Assembly: GCA_036651815.1 (NCBI GenBank)
Contig: JAVVXB010000008.1
Coordinates: 31,710-95,709, forward strand
Length of the DNA: 64,000 nt
Reading direction: 5' to 3'
Origin: JAVVXB01 sp036651815
GTDB lineage: Bacteria; Bacillota; Clostridia; Christensenellales; CAG-138
The position numbers and the translations under genes were made by a program. Shown piece by piece: positions 46,691 through 55,790 of this stretch (position 1 is its first letter; the number at the start of each line of letters is the position of its first letter). Below the pieces are notes generated by a model. The model ran no database searches. It saw only the letters and a list, made by a program, of their open reading frames with translations, and was not told the DNA's origin.

Positions 46691-48460
46691 ATGAAAAAAG
46701 AAATAAACGGCAATACATCAGGCATTCGTGAGACTGTGCTTGCGGAACTTAACACGGTTTACGATCTGCCAATGCCGACAGATACGTTTCTAACGGCAGA
46801 GGTTATGGATGTGCTTGTGCGTTGCACAACACTGATCAATCGGGAAATTTTAATCTATGTTTCCCGCGCGGGCAATATCGAAGATGTGCGCATTGGGGAT
46901 GACAGCACCGTTGCCATGGCAGAGATGCGGCTTGTGCGCAACAGCGACCGTCTTTGCGGTGTACGTTGCATTCATACACATCCGAATGGCAGTGGGATGC
47001 TATCCGAGGTGGATATGGGGTCATTAAACGTGCTGCGGCTGGATGCCATGGCAGCCATCGGCGTACATAATGGCAGCGCGACCAACGTGTATGCCGGCTA
47101 TATTGGCGAAATGGTGGGCGATCGCCGCCAGACCGTGCTGTATGGACCGCTACGCCCAGACCGTTTGCCCCAAAGACAGTTGATGGACGCAGTCTGCGAG
47201 GCCGATGCGCGACTGCTATCATCCACCTATGACGTAACGGGCATTCAGCAGGATTGTGCGGTGCTTTGCGGAATTGAAGGCACCGAGGGATACGACACCA
47301 TCGATGAATTGGCTGCTTTGTGTGAGACAGCGGGAATACGGGTGGTCGGCCGTGAGGTGCAGCGCCGCCGCACCGTGGATAACGCTACCTATATCGGTGC
47401 GGGCAAGGCAAACGAGCTGAACCTTGCTTGTAATGCGGCAGAAGCGGACATCTGCGTGTTTGACGACGAACTTTCAGCAATTCAATTGCGTAATCTTGAG
47501 AATGTTCTTGGTCTGCCCATCATTGACCGAACGATGCTGATTCTGGATATTTTTGCGCAGCGTGCCCAATCTCGGGAAGGCAAACTGCAGGTGGAGCTAG
47601 CCCAGCTCAAATATCGTTTACCGCGGTTGCTTGGCATGGGACGCGTGCTTTCCCGCCAAGGTGCATCGGGGGTCGGAATGCGTGGCCCGGGTGAGAAAAA
47701 GCTGGAGATTGACCGCCGCCGCATTCGGAGGCGTGTATTTGAGCTGGAGCAGGAACTCGCGGAGATTGGCCAGCAACGGGCGCTCCGGCGCACGAAGCGC
47801 AGTGCCAACCCGATTCCCGTGGTGGCACTGGTGGGCTATACCAACGCGGGCAAGTCAACGTTGCTTAACGCGCTGTCCGGGAGCGATGCATTGGCAGAGG
47901 ATAAGCTATTTGCAACGCTTGATCCCCTTGTGCGCCGCGTGACGCTCTCTAGCGGAACGGAGTGTCTTGTTTCCGATACGGTTGGGTTTATCAATAAACT
48001 GCCCCATGATCTGGTTAACGCATTTCGCTCCACCTTGGAGGAAGTGAAAGATGCGGACTTAATTCTGCATGTAATCGATTGCTCCAGTTCGTACTTCGAT
48101 GTGCAAATGCGCGTGGTGGAGGATGTGCTTGGCTCACTTGCCGCGCTGGAAACGCCGCGCATAGAAGTGTTCAATAAAGCGGATCAGGCGCAGGGTGATC
48201 CGCCGCCGCGGAGCAATGCGGTGTGCATTAGTGCCAAAACTGGCACGGGGCTGGACGAATTAAAACGGAAGATTGAGACGATGCTGAATCAGTCCCAAAT
48301 CCGCGTGGAGTTGATTGTGCCCTACGATCGCTATGATGCCATGCAGATGATTCGCACGACCGGCACCATTTTATCCGAGGAGCATGGGGAAGATGGTACG
48401 CACGTGACCGTGCTACTGAACGAAAAAGAACTATGGCGGATTAAAAACGCGCTCATATAA
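46691..48460 (+). CDS. hflX: HflX GTPase with N-terminal JAMM-like extension
   Basis: A 589-residue protein, about 170 residues longer than standard HflX. Residues 195-370 are the HflX N-domain and coiled coil (GAGKANELNL; GASGVGMRGPGEKKLEIDRR), and 375-540 the GTPase: G1 GYTNAGKST (382-390), G3 DTVG at 429, G4 NKAD at 495. HflX splits stalled or hibernating ribosomes. The extension (1-190) contains HTHPNGSGMLSEVD, which meets the JAMM pattern His95-x-His97-x7-Ser105-x2-Asp108. No Shine-Dalgarno precedes the ATG, and the promoter implies a leaderless mRNA. Confidence 0.93.
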   Translation: MKKEINGNTSGIRETVLAELNTVYDLPMPTDTFLTAEVMDVLVRCTTLINREILIYVSRAGNIEDVRIGDDSTVAMAEMRLVRNSDRLCGVRCIHTHPNGSGMLSEVDMGSLNVLRLDAMAAIGVHNGSATNVYAGYIGEMVGDRRQTVLYGPLRPDRLPQRQLMDAVCEADARLLSSTYDVTGIQQDCAVLCGIEGTEGYDTIDELAALCETAGIRVVGREVQRRRTVDNATYIGAGKANELNLACNAAEADICVFDDELSAIQLRNLENVLGLPIIDRTMLILDIFAQRAQSREGKLQVELAQLKYRLPRLLGMGRVLSRQGASGVGMRGPGEKKLEIDRRRIRRRVFELEQELAEIGQQRALRRTKRSANPIPVVALVGYTNAGKSTLLNALSGSDALAEDKLFATLDPLVRRVTLSSGTECLVSDTVGFINKLPHDLVNAFRSTLEEVKDADLILHVIDCSSSYFDVQMRVVEDVLGSLAALETPRIEVFNKADQAQGDPPPRSNAVCISAKTGTGLDELKRKIETMLNQSQIRVELIVPYDRYDAMQMIRTTGTILSEEHGEDGTHVTVLLNEKELWRIKNALI

Positions 48461-48471
48461 TAATGAAAGAA

Positions 48472-48513
48472 ACAAAACAGCAGGTGGATGCTAAGACCAA
48501 CCTGCTGTTTTGT
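48472..48513. terminator. bidirectional terminator between hflX and PAP2 gene
   Basis: A perfect 14-bp stem (48472-48485 / 48500-48513) with a 14-nt loop; both ends are A/T-rich, suiting the convergent genes. Confidence 0.8.
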
Positions 48514-48532
48514 ATGGGATGGGACATAAACT

Positions 48533-49471
48533 TTATTGGACGGCTGTAATCTGCGCTTTGCTGCCGAGCTTAGAAAACCATCGAAAGGTTAGAGGCCAGA
48601 GCGTTGCGCCGGTGATTACCATGAGAAAATAACGGATGCCATTGGCCACCTGGTGTCCTCCGGTCAGCGCCAGTAGCGGTGTTTTAGTCAGCGTACGCAC
48701 GGCGATAATCAACATAAGTCCCAATGTGGTCTTGAGCAACTGTGCCCACCAGACGGCGTGGGTATCGAAGCGGATGTATTTGGCATCAAGCCATATGGAA
48801 ACCAAAAGCCCGAGCGCAGCGCCCAGCATCGTGTAGGCAATCTTGATGCCCGCGGACGAAAACTCCACAATTGCATTTGTGGGCTGTGGCATAAAATCCG
48901 CGCAGGTGACAAGCATGATTCCGAATGTGAACAGCAGTCCAAACAGCAGCAGAAACCAACGGGGCTTATGCCAGGCACGATTAAATGCAGGATGGGCCAA
49001 TAGCACCAGCAGTATAGCCACAACGAGAGAAACACCCACGTCCGCAGGCGTATGCACACCAAGATACATACGAGAAAAGCCCACAAGCAACGTTAGAAAA
49101 ATGCAGACAGCCGTGACAGAACTTTTTTCAAGAAACCGTGCAATGCCAAGAAACAACCCCGCCGCGCACTGTGTATGTCCGCTTGGAAAAGAATAACCTG
49201 TTGCGGAGGCTCGCGCACTTTCCACAATCGTAAAATCCGGATCGAGTATCCATGGACGCGGCACGCAGAATGTTAGCTTCAACAGTTGATTTACAATGGC
49301 GCCGAACACGCTTATATATAGCAGATAGTAGCCGCATTTCTTATCGAGGCACCAGAAAATAATTAGTGCAGTCACCAGAAACAGCGTCTCCTCGCCAAAG
49401 TAGGTGACAAATTGAAGCAATGTGTTTAAAAACGGTGTGCGAACCGATTCCAATAGCCGTAGAAAATTCAT
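48533..49471 (-). CDS. PAP2-family membrane phosphatase
   Basis: A 312-residue integral membrane protein with the three acid-phosphatase motifs: KLTFCVPRPW, YSFPSGHT and SRMYLGVHTPADV. Such enzymes dephosphorylate undecaprenyl pyrophosphate or other lipid phosphates. About eight helices; the C-terminal half beyond residue 200 is an extra membrane domain. ATG 49471 is chosen because GGGGAGG lies 5 nt upstream; an in-frame ATG at 49489 would include that box. Confidence 0.9.
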   Translation of the reverse strand: MNFLRLLESVRTPFLNTLLQFVTYFGEETLFLVTALIIFWCLDKKCGYYLLYISVFGAIVNQLLKLTFCVPRPWILDPDFTIVESARASATGYSFPSGHTQCAAGLFLGIARFLEKSSVTAVCIFLTLLVGFSRMYLGVHTPADVGVSLVVAILLVLLAHPAFNRAWHKPRWFLLLFGLLFTFGIMLVTCADFMPQPTNAIVEFSSAGIKIAYTMLGAALGLLVSIWLDAKYIRFDTHAVWWAQLLKTTLGLMLIIAVRTLTKTPLLALTGGHQVANGIRYFLMVITGATLWPLTFRWFSKLGSKAQITAVQ

Positions 49472-49574
49472 CCAAACCTCCCCAAACACTCTTTTTGGAC
49501 ATTATAGCATACAGTAAAGCAAGCGGGAACCATGGTGTATTTGTGTGTAAGCCCGCTGATGGGGAGGAATGAAT

Positions 49575-50465
49575 ATGATCTTTCAACGGATACTGAAATA
49601 CGGCATGTCCGGCAGCGATGTGCGGTACATCAAAAATCAATTATTTGCGGCAGGCTATTATGCTGCTTCGATTACGTCGATACAAAACAATGTGTTTGGT
49701 GCGGACACTCGTGCAGCGGTGCGCATATTTCAACAGAACAATTTGGATGCGAATGGTAAGCGATTGACCGTAGACGGGACGATTGGCCAGAAAACTTGGG
49801 ATGCAATTGAACGTACAAGCAGCGTGGAACAGAATGCGGCTATCCCAAAGAACATCGGGACAATGGCAGCAGTCGCGATTACGCCTGCGTTGGTGCGCGT
49901 TTCAAAAGAACGCAGCGAGCTTGTTTTGCAAGCGTTGTCATTCGCCTTTGATCCGGAAGTACCGGAAAATTTTCCAAGATCACTCTATATTCGGGGTGGA
50001 AATCTATACAATTCCGACCTCAAGCTCAATATCATTACTGCGCCGCTCATTGAGTCTGGGGCAAAAAAACAGCCGGAATACTATAATGGCGGTCGTGCGG
50101 AGATGATGAAGGCGGCCGTGCGTGCGGATCCGTCCATAAGCGGAGCGGATTGCTCCGGCGGCATTGTGGGACTGCTGCGAAAATATGGTGTAGTCAAGCC
50201 AACATTTGATACTACGGCGGATACGCTCACGGGCAGCTTTTACTCACAGGCGATTCAACAGGAAGCACTGCAGTCGGGTGATTGGGTGGGAAAATCCGGT
50301 CACATTGGCCTGTATGCCGGCGGTGGATATGCAGTGGAATGGATGGGCGGCGCATATGGCTGCCAACTAAGTAAACTGGCAGACCGGCGCGGATATGATT
50401 TTGTTGCAGGCAAGATGAAAAAACAGTCTTCCTGGACTAAATATCGAAAACCGAATCTGTATTGA
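49575..50465 (+). CDS. peptidoglycan-binding protein with NlpC/P60-like C terminus
   Basis: A 296-residue protein. Residues 1-75 form a peptidoglycan-binding type 1 domain (GMSGSDVRYIKNQL, FGADTRAAVRIFQQ, VDGTIGQKTWDAI). The C-terminal ~150 residues have a cysteine-peptidase look: GADCSGGIVGLLRKYG supplies the cysteine and SGHIGLYAGGG the histidine. No signal peptide is visible, as in many endolysins, yet no phage genes adjoin. It may act on cell wall or spore cortex. Start at 49575 gives the best spacing to GGGGAGG. Confidence 0.8.
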   Translation: MIFQRILKYGMSGSDVRYIKNQLFAAGYYAASITSIQNNVFGADTRAAVRIFQQNNLDANGKRLTVDGTIGQKTWDAIERTSSVEQNAAIPKNIGTMAAVAITPALVRVSKERSELVLQALSFAFDPEVPENFPRSLYIRGGNLYNSDLKLNIITAPLIESGAKKQPEYYNGGRAEMMKAAVRADPSISGADCSGGIVGLLRKYGVVKPTFDTTADTLTGSFYSQAIQQEALQSGDWVGKSGHIGLYAGGGYAVEWMGGAYGCQLSKLADRRGYDFVAGKMKKQSSWTKYRKPNLY

Positions 50466-50652
50466 TGGCATTGCTATGAGGTTGCCGCGATCCGGATTGA
50501 TTCGTTCGGTACTGATGTAGACGAAGACGGCAGGCGGCAATTTCATGGAGTTATATTGAAATATAAAAACCGCTTGAAAACCGTTACAATCAAGTCATTG
50601 TGATCCCAATTTACGCAAATCAATTGCCATGCGCAATCGATGCACCGGCGCA
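50466..50652. other. gap before the GNAT relic
   Basis: Between the NlpC-like gene and the pseudogene nothing coding, repetitive or terminator-like was found. Confidence 0.3.
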
Positions 50653-51193
50653 TCATGTGGCGGCTCTTGCTGCTTGCCACTGTTCTTTGGTTATGCAAGT
50701 GATGTGCTCTCATGCAAAAGTGAACACGTGACAGATTCGTTGCTAGGATGTTAATGAAGTCTACATTTTTCCTGTACGCGTTTTGATTTTTCATTGTCGT
50801 CATCATAGTTACACCAAACGGTTGCAATGCCGAGCCTCTCAAATACGTATTGCATCAATGCGCTTACAGCTTTAGGAATGATGGCCTGTCCTCAATAGGG
50901 AACATCAATCCAATACCCAATCTCCGACTCATGGCCGTTCTTCATGAGATTGCTTTTTTCCTCCGGTGCTGATACCACGTTGCCGATTACGCATCCTTCT
51001 TTTTTAATGTCACGGCGTAAATTCCATCCGATGACAGAATATCTTGTATAATTTGCCGCCTGTCTTCGATGCTGATATGAACGAGCCAACCGGCAATTAG
51101 CCAGACAAGCGGAACCTTTGTAAATGCATGCAAGCTTTCCACATCGTTTTCATTCCACGGACGAAGACGAAGACGTTCAGTTTCAAAAATCAT
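50653..51193 (-). pseudogene. GNAT acetyltransferase pseudogene
   Basis: From ATG 51193 the frame reads MIFETERLRLRPWNENDVES through AVTLKKKDA and stops at 50987. One base lost in the A-rich tract at about 50995-51006 shifts it to KKEGCVIGNVVSAPEE, continuing to VPY, then TGA at 50892-50894 where tryptophan is expected (YWG), then GQAIIPKAVSALMQYVFERL. A third frame holds the usual GNAT end EHITCITKEQWQAARAAT, stopping at 50653. At least two frame changes and one nonsense mutation: a dead N-acetyltransferase gene. Confidence 0.8.
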
Positions 51194-51295
51194 GAGTACG
51201 TTCCTTCATAAAGTATATAGTTAATTCACCGTTTTTTCGTGTAAACATATGCGGTCAATTGATGCTCTAGACGAACCAGCGCACATAGGACGATC

Positions 51296-51620
51296 CTATG
51301 CCATGCAGAATTTCACATAATCCGTCGGTACATCCATCCGGACGACGATCTCTTGAACGGAAAGTCCACCGTTGATGAATTTTTTCGAACAACCAGTCCC
51401 ATCGTTTCTCCCACTTCAATACAATTTCCTCACAACTTTTGTGGATGAAATTCGTTCATGTATCGGCAGGTTGCAGGCCGATGCTGTCTGCGAAGATTAC
51501 ATTTGCACCAAAGTCAACGGTGATTTCCAAATCCAAGACATCGCGGTAAAACTGTTTTAATTTTCTATATTCTTGACGGCGATGAGTGTAGAAACGTATT
51601 TGATGAGCGGATTCCTTCAT
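51296..51620 (-). pseudogene. VOC/glyoxalase-family pseudogene
   Basis: From ATG 51620 the frame contains KQFYRDVLDLEITVDFGANV and FADSIGLQPADT, the start of a VOC (glyoxalase-fold) protein, then stops at 51456. In another frame VGETMGLVVRK is followed, after one more shift, by FINGGLSVQEIVVRMDVPTD and YVKFCMA, stop at 51296-51298, a C terminus typical of this group. The central part of the fold is missing, so there is an internal deletion as well as frameshifts. Confidence 0.7.
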
Positions 51621-51777
51621 TGCGTATATTTTTGCTAGTTTGTATTTTATTGTATACATATCTGTTAAAGCTGCACTTGTTTTTCTGCGCGGATAATCGA
51701 TGGAAGGATACGCTGGCCAGCATATGGGAGAAAGGGGTGACCCTGCCGAAAGACTTTGATTTGATCGTTTAAATGGC
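51621..51777 (+). other. remnant of a coding 3' end
   Basis: A plus-strand open stretch ending at TAA 51770-51772 reads DNRWKDTLASIWEKGVTLPK and DFDLIV. It looks like the C terminus of a lost gene but is not recognised. Confidence 0.3.
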
Positions 51778-52458
51778 TCATGGCCTGCCGTACAATCGCA
51801 TAATGAAGACATCGGAAGCAATCTCAACCAGTAGTTTGCGGTCGGCAATCCAATAACCTCGCGTCTCTTTCGTCAGCACACCCTCTGTGCATAGCCTGTT
51901 CAGCTCGCGGAACAGATGACGGCAACTTACGCCAAGCAGTTCAGCCAGGTGGGTGTAATTGGTGAAAAATATGCCATCAGACTGCGTCGAATCGATATAC
52001 GCGCATAGCCGTTCCCGTAGGGAACTCAGAATGTTCACTGCGGCATTTCGGCTGCTGCGTACCACAATTTCCGCCAACAGACAAGTAATATATTTTGAAA
52101 ATGCGGGGCTTGTATCGAGCGCTTTTCTACAACGTTCGATGGGAACGGCGACGCATTCCGTTTTTTCGGTCGCCTCTACGTCGGTGGTTGCTGGTACGCC
52201 AAGCGGCAACTCAACGGTTCCGAGAACGGTTTTAGCACCATAAAAGTACAATAGTAGCTTTTTCCCGCTGGAAACGAGGATGCTGACCTTGGCTCGTCCA
52301 CGTTTGACCAGCATGAGATACTCGATGGGAAAGCCCTCTCGAAAAAGGAATTCGCCCCGGTCAAACGTCAGCCTTACCGCTGTTGCAGCATCGCTGGCGG
52401 GGAGACCTATTTTGACGAATTCTGCTTGATCCAGCAACGACGCAGCCATCTTTTTCAT
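51778..52458 (-). CDS. Crp/Fnr-family regulator, YeiL-like
   Basis: A 226-residue regulator: a cyclic-nucleotide-binding-like beta-roll in residues 25-120 (FREGFPIEYLMLVKRGRAKV) and a C-terminal HTH_Crp (THLAELLGVSCRHLFRELNRL). It lacks the FNR cysteine set, and the cAMP-binding arginine/serine pattern is not clear, so its ligand is unknown; it resembles YeiL. It is divergent from the DUF606 transporter and a perfect 18-nt palindrome lies between them. RBS AGGAG. Confidence 0.88.
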   Translation of the reverse strand: MKKMAASLLDQAEFVKIGLPASDAATAVRLTFDRGEFLFREGFPIEYLMLVKRGRAKVSILVSSGKKLLLYFYGAKTVLGTVELPLGVPATTDVEATEKTECVAVPIERCRKALDTSPAFSKYITCLLAEIVVRSSRNAAVNILSSLRERLCAYIDSTQSDGIFFTNYTHLAELLGVSCRHLFRELNRLCTEGVLTKETRGYWIADRKLLVEIASDVFIMRLYGRP

Positions 52459-52500
52459 GAAGTATTCTCCTATTTTTTGTAGAAATAGTCTATTTTGCTA

Positions 52501-52518
52501 CTATGACATATGTCATAG
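52501..52518. promoter_or_regulatory. Crp/Fnr-type operator
   Basis: CTATGACATATGTCATAG is a perfect 18-nt palindrome between the Crp/Fnr-like regulator and the transporter. Its centre (52509.5) lies about 41-42 nt upstream of the start predicted from TATAAT at 52540-52545, the class II activator position. For the divergent gene it overlaps the promoter core and could cause autorepression. Confidence 0.75.
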
Positions 52519-52539
52519 CGACTGTCAATGTGCTAGGAC

Positions 52540-52545
52540 TATAAT
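52540..52545 (+). promoter_or_regulatory. -10 of the transporter promoter
   Basis: TATAAT with no recognisable -35 at 17 nt (AGCGAC instead), as expected for an activator-dependent promoter. Confidence 0.5.
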
Positions 52546-52743
52546 AGCAGTGCATCTTTATAAAAACTTGCGCACGATTGCAAGCGGTTGAACGGGACAC
52601 ATTTGATGAATTCTCAACCCGTATATTTACGAGAATCGCTCACAATAGCCTCTAGGCATTGAGCACGCAAAATGTACGCATCGAGAGCGCAAAATGTTTT
52701 TTTGAACATGCTTGGCAATCATAATTAATTGGAGGGCGATTCT

Positions 52744-53640
52744 ATGTATTATATAATCAGCGTGATCATCGGTTGCATCATCGCTGGAATGATCGCGATC
52801 AACGGTGGGCTTTCCGCGCAGTACGGAATCTATGGCGCTACCGTGATAATACACCTCGTGGGGACGATTTTTGCGATCGCCGTCATCAAGCTCCGTCGAA
52901 TGAAGCTCAATTTGAGCCGCGCCATACCGGTGTGGCTGTTTTCAGGAGGCGTCATCGGTGTGTTGACGACGGTGTTCAATAATTTCGCGTTCAGCAAGAT
53001 CAGCATGACCTCGATCGTAGCGTTGGGGCTGTTTGGGCAAACGCTGACCTCGATATGCATCGATAGCTTTGGGTGGTTCGGCATGCAAAAACATCGGTTT
53101 TCGAGTTCGAAACTGCTTGGCATTGCCTTTGCCATAATCGGAATTCTGATCATGCTCGACAACACGGAGATTGCTGCATTGACAGCGATCATTCTCTCGC
53201 TGACAGCGGGGGTGACCATCGTGCTTTCAAGAACGGTCAACGCAAGACTATCCGACCGACTTGGCGCCTTGCAGGGTTCGTTCATCAACCATCTCGTTGG
53301 GCTGCCGGTTACCATTGCCATCTTGTTTCTGTTCGGCCGAGCAGAGCCGATATTCACGGACTTTGCGTTGTCACCAGCTGCGTGGATCTATCTTGGCGGT
53401 GTACTGGGGGTGATTATCGTGCTGCTGTTTAATATCATTGTTCCGAAAATGCAGTCGGTGTATCTAACCTTGCTTACCTTTGTAGGACAAGTATTTACCG
53501 GAATTATCATCGATATTTTTACGAAGCAAAGCTATTCCGCATCAACTTTTTATGGGGGAATTCTTGTTGCCATCGGCATTTTTATCAATCTGCTGTTGGA
53601 GTATGTTCAGAAAAGAAAAACGAGTCTTCCGTGTAAGTAA
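52744..53640 (+). CDS. DMT-family transporter with two DUF606 (YdcZ) halves
   Basis: A 298-residue membrane protein with ten predicted helices. Two homologous halves are joined: the first begins ISVIIGCIIAGMIAINGGLS, the second about residue 145 (ALTAIILSLTAGVTIVLSRTVN). Each half is a DUF606/YdcZ domain, which in other bacteria are separate subunits. Substrate unknown. ATG 52744 follows GGAGGG. Divergent regulator and operator suggest specific induction. Confidence 0.87.
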   Translation: MYYIISVIIGCIIAGMIAINGGLSAQYGIYGATVIIHLVGTIFAIAVIKLRRMKLNLSRAIPVWLFSGGVIGVLTTVFNNFAFSKISMTSIVALGLFGQTLTSICIDSFGWFGMQKHRFSSSKLLGIAFAIIGILIMLDNTEIAALTAIILSLTAGVTIVLSRTVNARLSDRLGALQGSFINHLVGLPVTIAILFLFGRAEPIFTDFALSPAAWIYLGGVLGVIIVLLFNIIVPKMQSVYLTLLTFVGQVFTGIIIDIFTKQSYSASTFYGGILVAIGIFINLLLEYVQKRKTSLPCK

Positions 53641-53999
53641 GCGCTGAAGGAAAAACGATCATTGCCCAAATACAGTTTTGGGGGTTGGGTGTGTTACTCC
53701 ATTTTTCAAAAAGCGTTTTTGATGGTTTATATGCCATTTTGGCGATTTGAATTTTAAAACTATTTCCAGTAAGCCCACAAGTTATCCATGGTACCTGACA
53801 TGAAAAATCACTATGAACCCACAAATTCCTCTTTTTAAAACACGTCCACCAAGAGACGAATTTGGAGATGGTATTGATTCAATCACCATTTCCATATTCG
53901 TCATCCGCCGTGTATATACCTAAGAACCCCATGTTTTTGAGATGCATCATAAAGGCCAATCGATAGGGGAATCAAAGAGCGGATGCAACGGGAAAAGAC
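53641..53999. other. 360-nt gap with a large imperfect palindrome
   Basis: No coding sequence is recognised. The most striking element is a 48-nt near-palindrome at 53855-53902 with 18-nt arms differing at two positions and a partly self-pairing centre (ATTGATTCAAT). It has no T tail, so it is not an ordinary terminator. Confidence 0.5.
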
Positions 54000-54637
54000 T
54001 TATTTTTTACAATACGCTTCATAGCCGCAAATGAACAGACCCACCACTAGTACTGCAAACGAAATGATAAACGGTGTAAGGATTCCGGCTTCAAGAAAAG
54101 AACCCATTAAACCGGAAATGCCGTTATACGTCCATGGGTTTATGACGGCATAGATAAAGCAAAGCACTGACACGCTGAAACCAATAACGGAGATCAGTAT
54201 TCCGAACGCGAATTTTTTCTTTTTAAATCTTCTTGTAAATCTATTTAATGCAACTATATGAGATGCTCTTTTTAAAAAATTACGCGATCTCTTTCTGGCA
54301 TACCGTGGTAGAGCAACATGATTTTTGCAAGATAACATACAAGGAACACTGCAACAATCAGAACAAGTATCACGCAACGCTTACGCTTGCTTTGAGTTAG
54401 TAATGCATGCGGGATCTGCTGACGGCTGAGTTCCCGCAACCATAGCAGAGAATGGAATGCACAGATAGATCCAGTGCATTGCACCTGCGGACACATCAAA
54501 CATCTTGCAGAGCTGACACAACTTGCTAATATCAGGATTGGCTTTTCCTGTTCCCATTTGTACACAGACTAACGGCTGGCAAACAACATTTGTGCCAATT
54601 CATCCTGTGCCATACGGTGTGCTGTTCTTAAGGTTCA
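54000..54637 (-). pseudogene. XRE-family regulator/membrane protein pseudogene
   Basis: The minus strand encodes in pieces an XRE-type helix-turn-helix: AQDELAQMLFASR, then TAG (54569-54571) where glutamine is standard, then SVYKWEQ, then after loss of one G (WEQGK expected) GKANPDISKLCQLCKMFDVS. Further on a lysine/arginine-rich stretch and hydrophobic helices follow in other frames (KRKRCVILVLIVAVFLVCYL; FAFGILISVIGFSVSVLCF) ending at 54000. Several lesions are present. The ancestor was probably an HTH protein with a membrane tail, common in Clostridia. Confidence 0.72.
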
Positions 54638-54801
54638 CAGCTTTTCATGTAGCGCCATCGACAGATACTCCATTCGCCATACATTTCGCCGTAGCCGGAA
54701 CGGATGAGTCCTTCAGGGAGGCGCCTCTTAACAATCCAAAGTACTTTCGTGGATAGCACTTGGCCTACACATTAAGCGGACCTTGCGCTGTCAGTAATGA
54801 A

Positions 54802-55782
54802 CTATTTGGCGATGATCGTTTCATTTTGTTTGTAGTAAGTTTCTCCTGCTACAAAGCCTAGCTTCGAAAGGTGGAGCAGTTCTTGGACGGTTACAAGCTG
54901 ATAGCCCTTTTGTAGCAATTGCGGAACCATGATCGCAACGGCATCCACCATCCAAGGCTTGGTGTCGTGTAACAGAATGATGTCGCCATTCTCCAATTCT
55001 TTTCCATTGACAATTTGACGCTGTACGTTTTCTGCGATTTTGGCGGGATCGCTCTCGTGAACGTTGCCACTCTGCGCCCAAAGGATAACCGCAAGGTCGA
55101 ACTTCTTTGCCATGCGGGCAACGTTGCTGCCGGAATAGCCACCCGGCGGTCGAAGGGATCGTATGGTATATCCCGTGGCGGCGAAAACTTCTTCGTTCAC
55201 ACGCTCAATGGTTTGCAACAATACAGGATATGGCGCTGAGGTAAGAATTTGATGTTTCCAGGTATGGTTGCCAATTTCATTGCCTCCGGCAAGCAACTTT
55301 TTCAGTAGTACGGTTGTTTCTGGCCGTTTCATGCGGGCGCCACGAATGAAAAACGTAGCGCGGCAGTCATATTGTGATAGAATATGAGCAATCTCATCAC
55401 TGATGCCAAGTATGGGGCCATCATCAAAAGTTAACGCGATCATGGGTTTTGCAGGGTCAATTTCCATACGCATAATCGTCTTGTCAATGTCTGCTTCGCT
55501 GTTGAAATCCCCATAGAGCTGCATCCATTTCTTCATGTCAGCGGTGCGCTGCACATACCAGGGATCCGTAATCATGGGCGTAGGCGCTAAGGTGGGAGAA
55601 GGCGAAGGGACGGGCGTAGCAATTGGCTTGGGCGTGACAGCGATGGCAGAAGCTGATGGCTCGGCGGTGTCAGGACGCGCTGATTGAACGGGCAACGCAT
55701 TACAACCGAAAAGTACAACGGTTACCAAAACGGCGAGAGCCAGGATGCACCGTATGGAATTATGTATGGAATATTGTTTCAT
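54802..55782 (-). CDS. polysaccharide deacetylase lipoprotein (CE4)
   Basis: A 326-residue protein. A lipobox-like leader ends at Cys27 (VLFGC), then a proline-rich linker to about residue 75, then a NodB-type deacetylase: TFDDGP (118-123) with the catalytic Asp120 and metal Asp121, NHTWKH with His173 and His177, RPPGGY (211-216) and the late ILLHD. It should deacetylate peptidoglycan or another N-acetylated glycan at the outer membrane face. The promoter (TTGAAA, 17 nt, TATAAT) ends 8 nt before the ATG and no ribosome binding site is present. Confidence 0.9.
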   Translation of the reverse strand: MKQYSIHNSIRCILALAVLVTVVLFGCNALPVQSARPDTAEPSASAIAVTPKPIATPVPSPSPTLAPTPMITDPWYVQRTADMKKWMQLYGDFNSEADIDKTIMRMEIDPAKPMIALTFDDGPILGISDEIAHILSQYDCRATFFIRGARMKRPETTVLLKKLLAGGNEIGNHTWKHQILTSAPYPVLLQTIERVNEEVFAATGYTIRSLRPPGGYSGSNVARMAKKFDLAVILWAQSGNVHESDPAKIAENVQRQIVNGKELENGDIILLHDTKPWMVDAVAIMVPQLLQKGYQLVTVQELLHLSKLGFVAGETYYKQNETIIAK

Positions 55783-55790
55783 ATTGTTGC

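Noticed and set aside
49575..50465. Prophage lysis module
   Set aside because: The protein looks like an endolysin, but no holin, tail, capsid or integrase gene is anywhere near.
18855..54571. UAG read as glutamine (two genes have TAG exactly where glutamine is expected, 18855 and 54569)
   Set aside because: Many intact genes here end in TAG (rhamnulokinase, the dihydroxyacetone-kinase fusion, the DUF4317 gene, the flippase, the membrane acyltransferase), and both affected genes also carry frameshifts. Ordinary nonsense mutations explain it.
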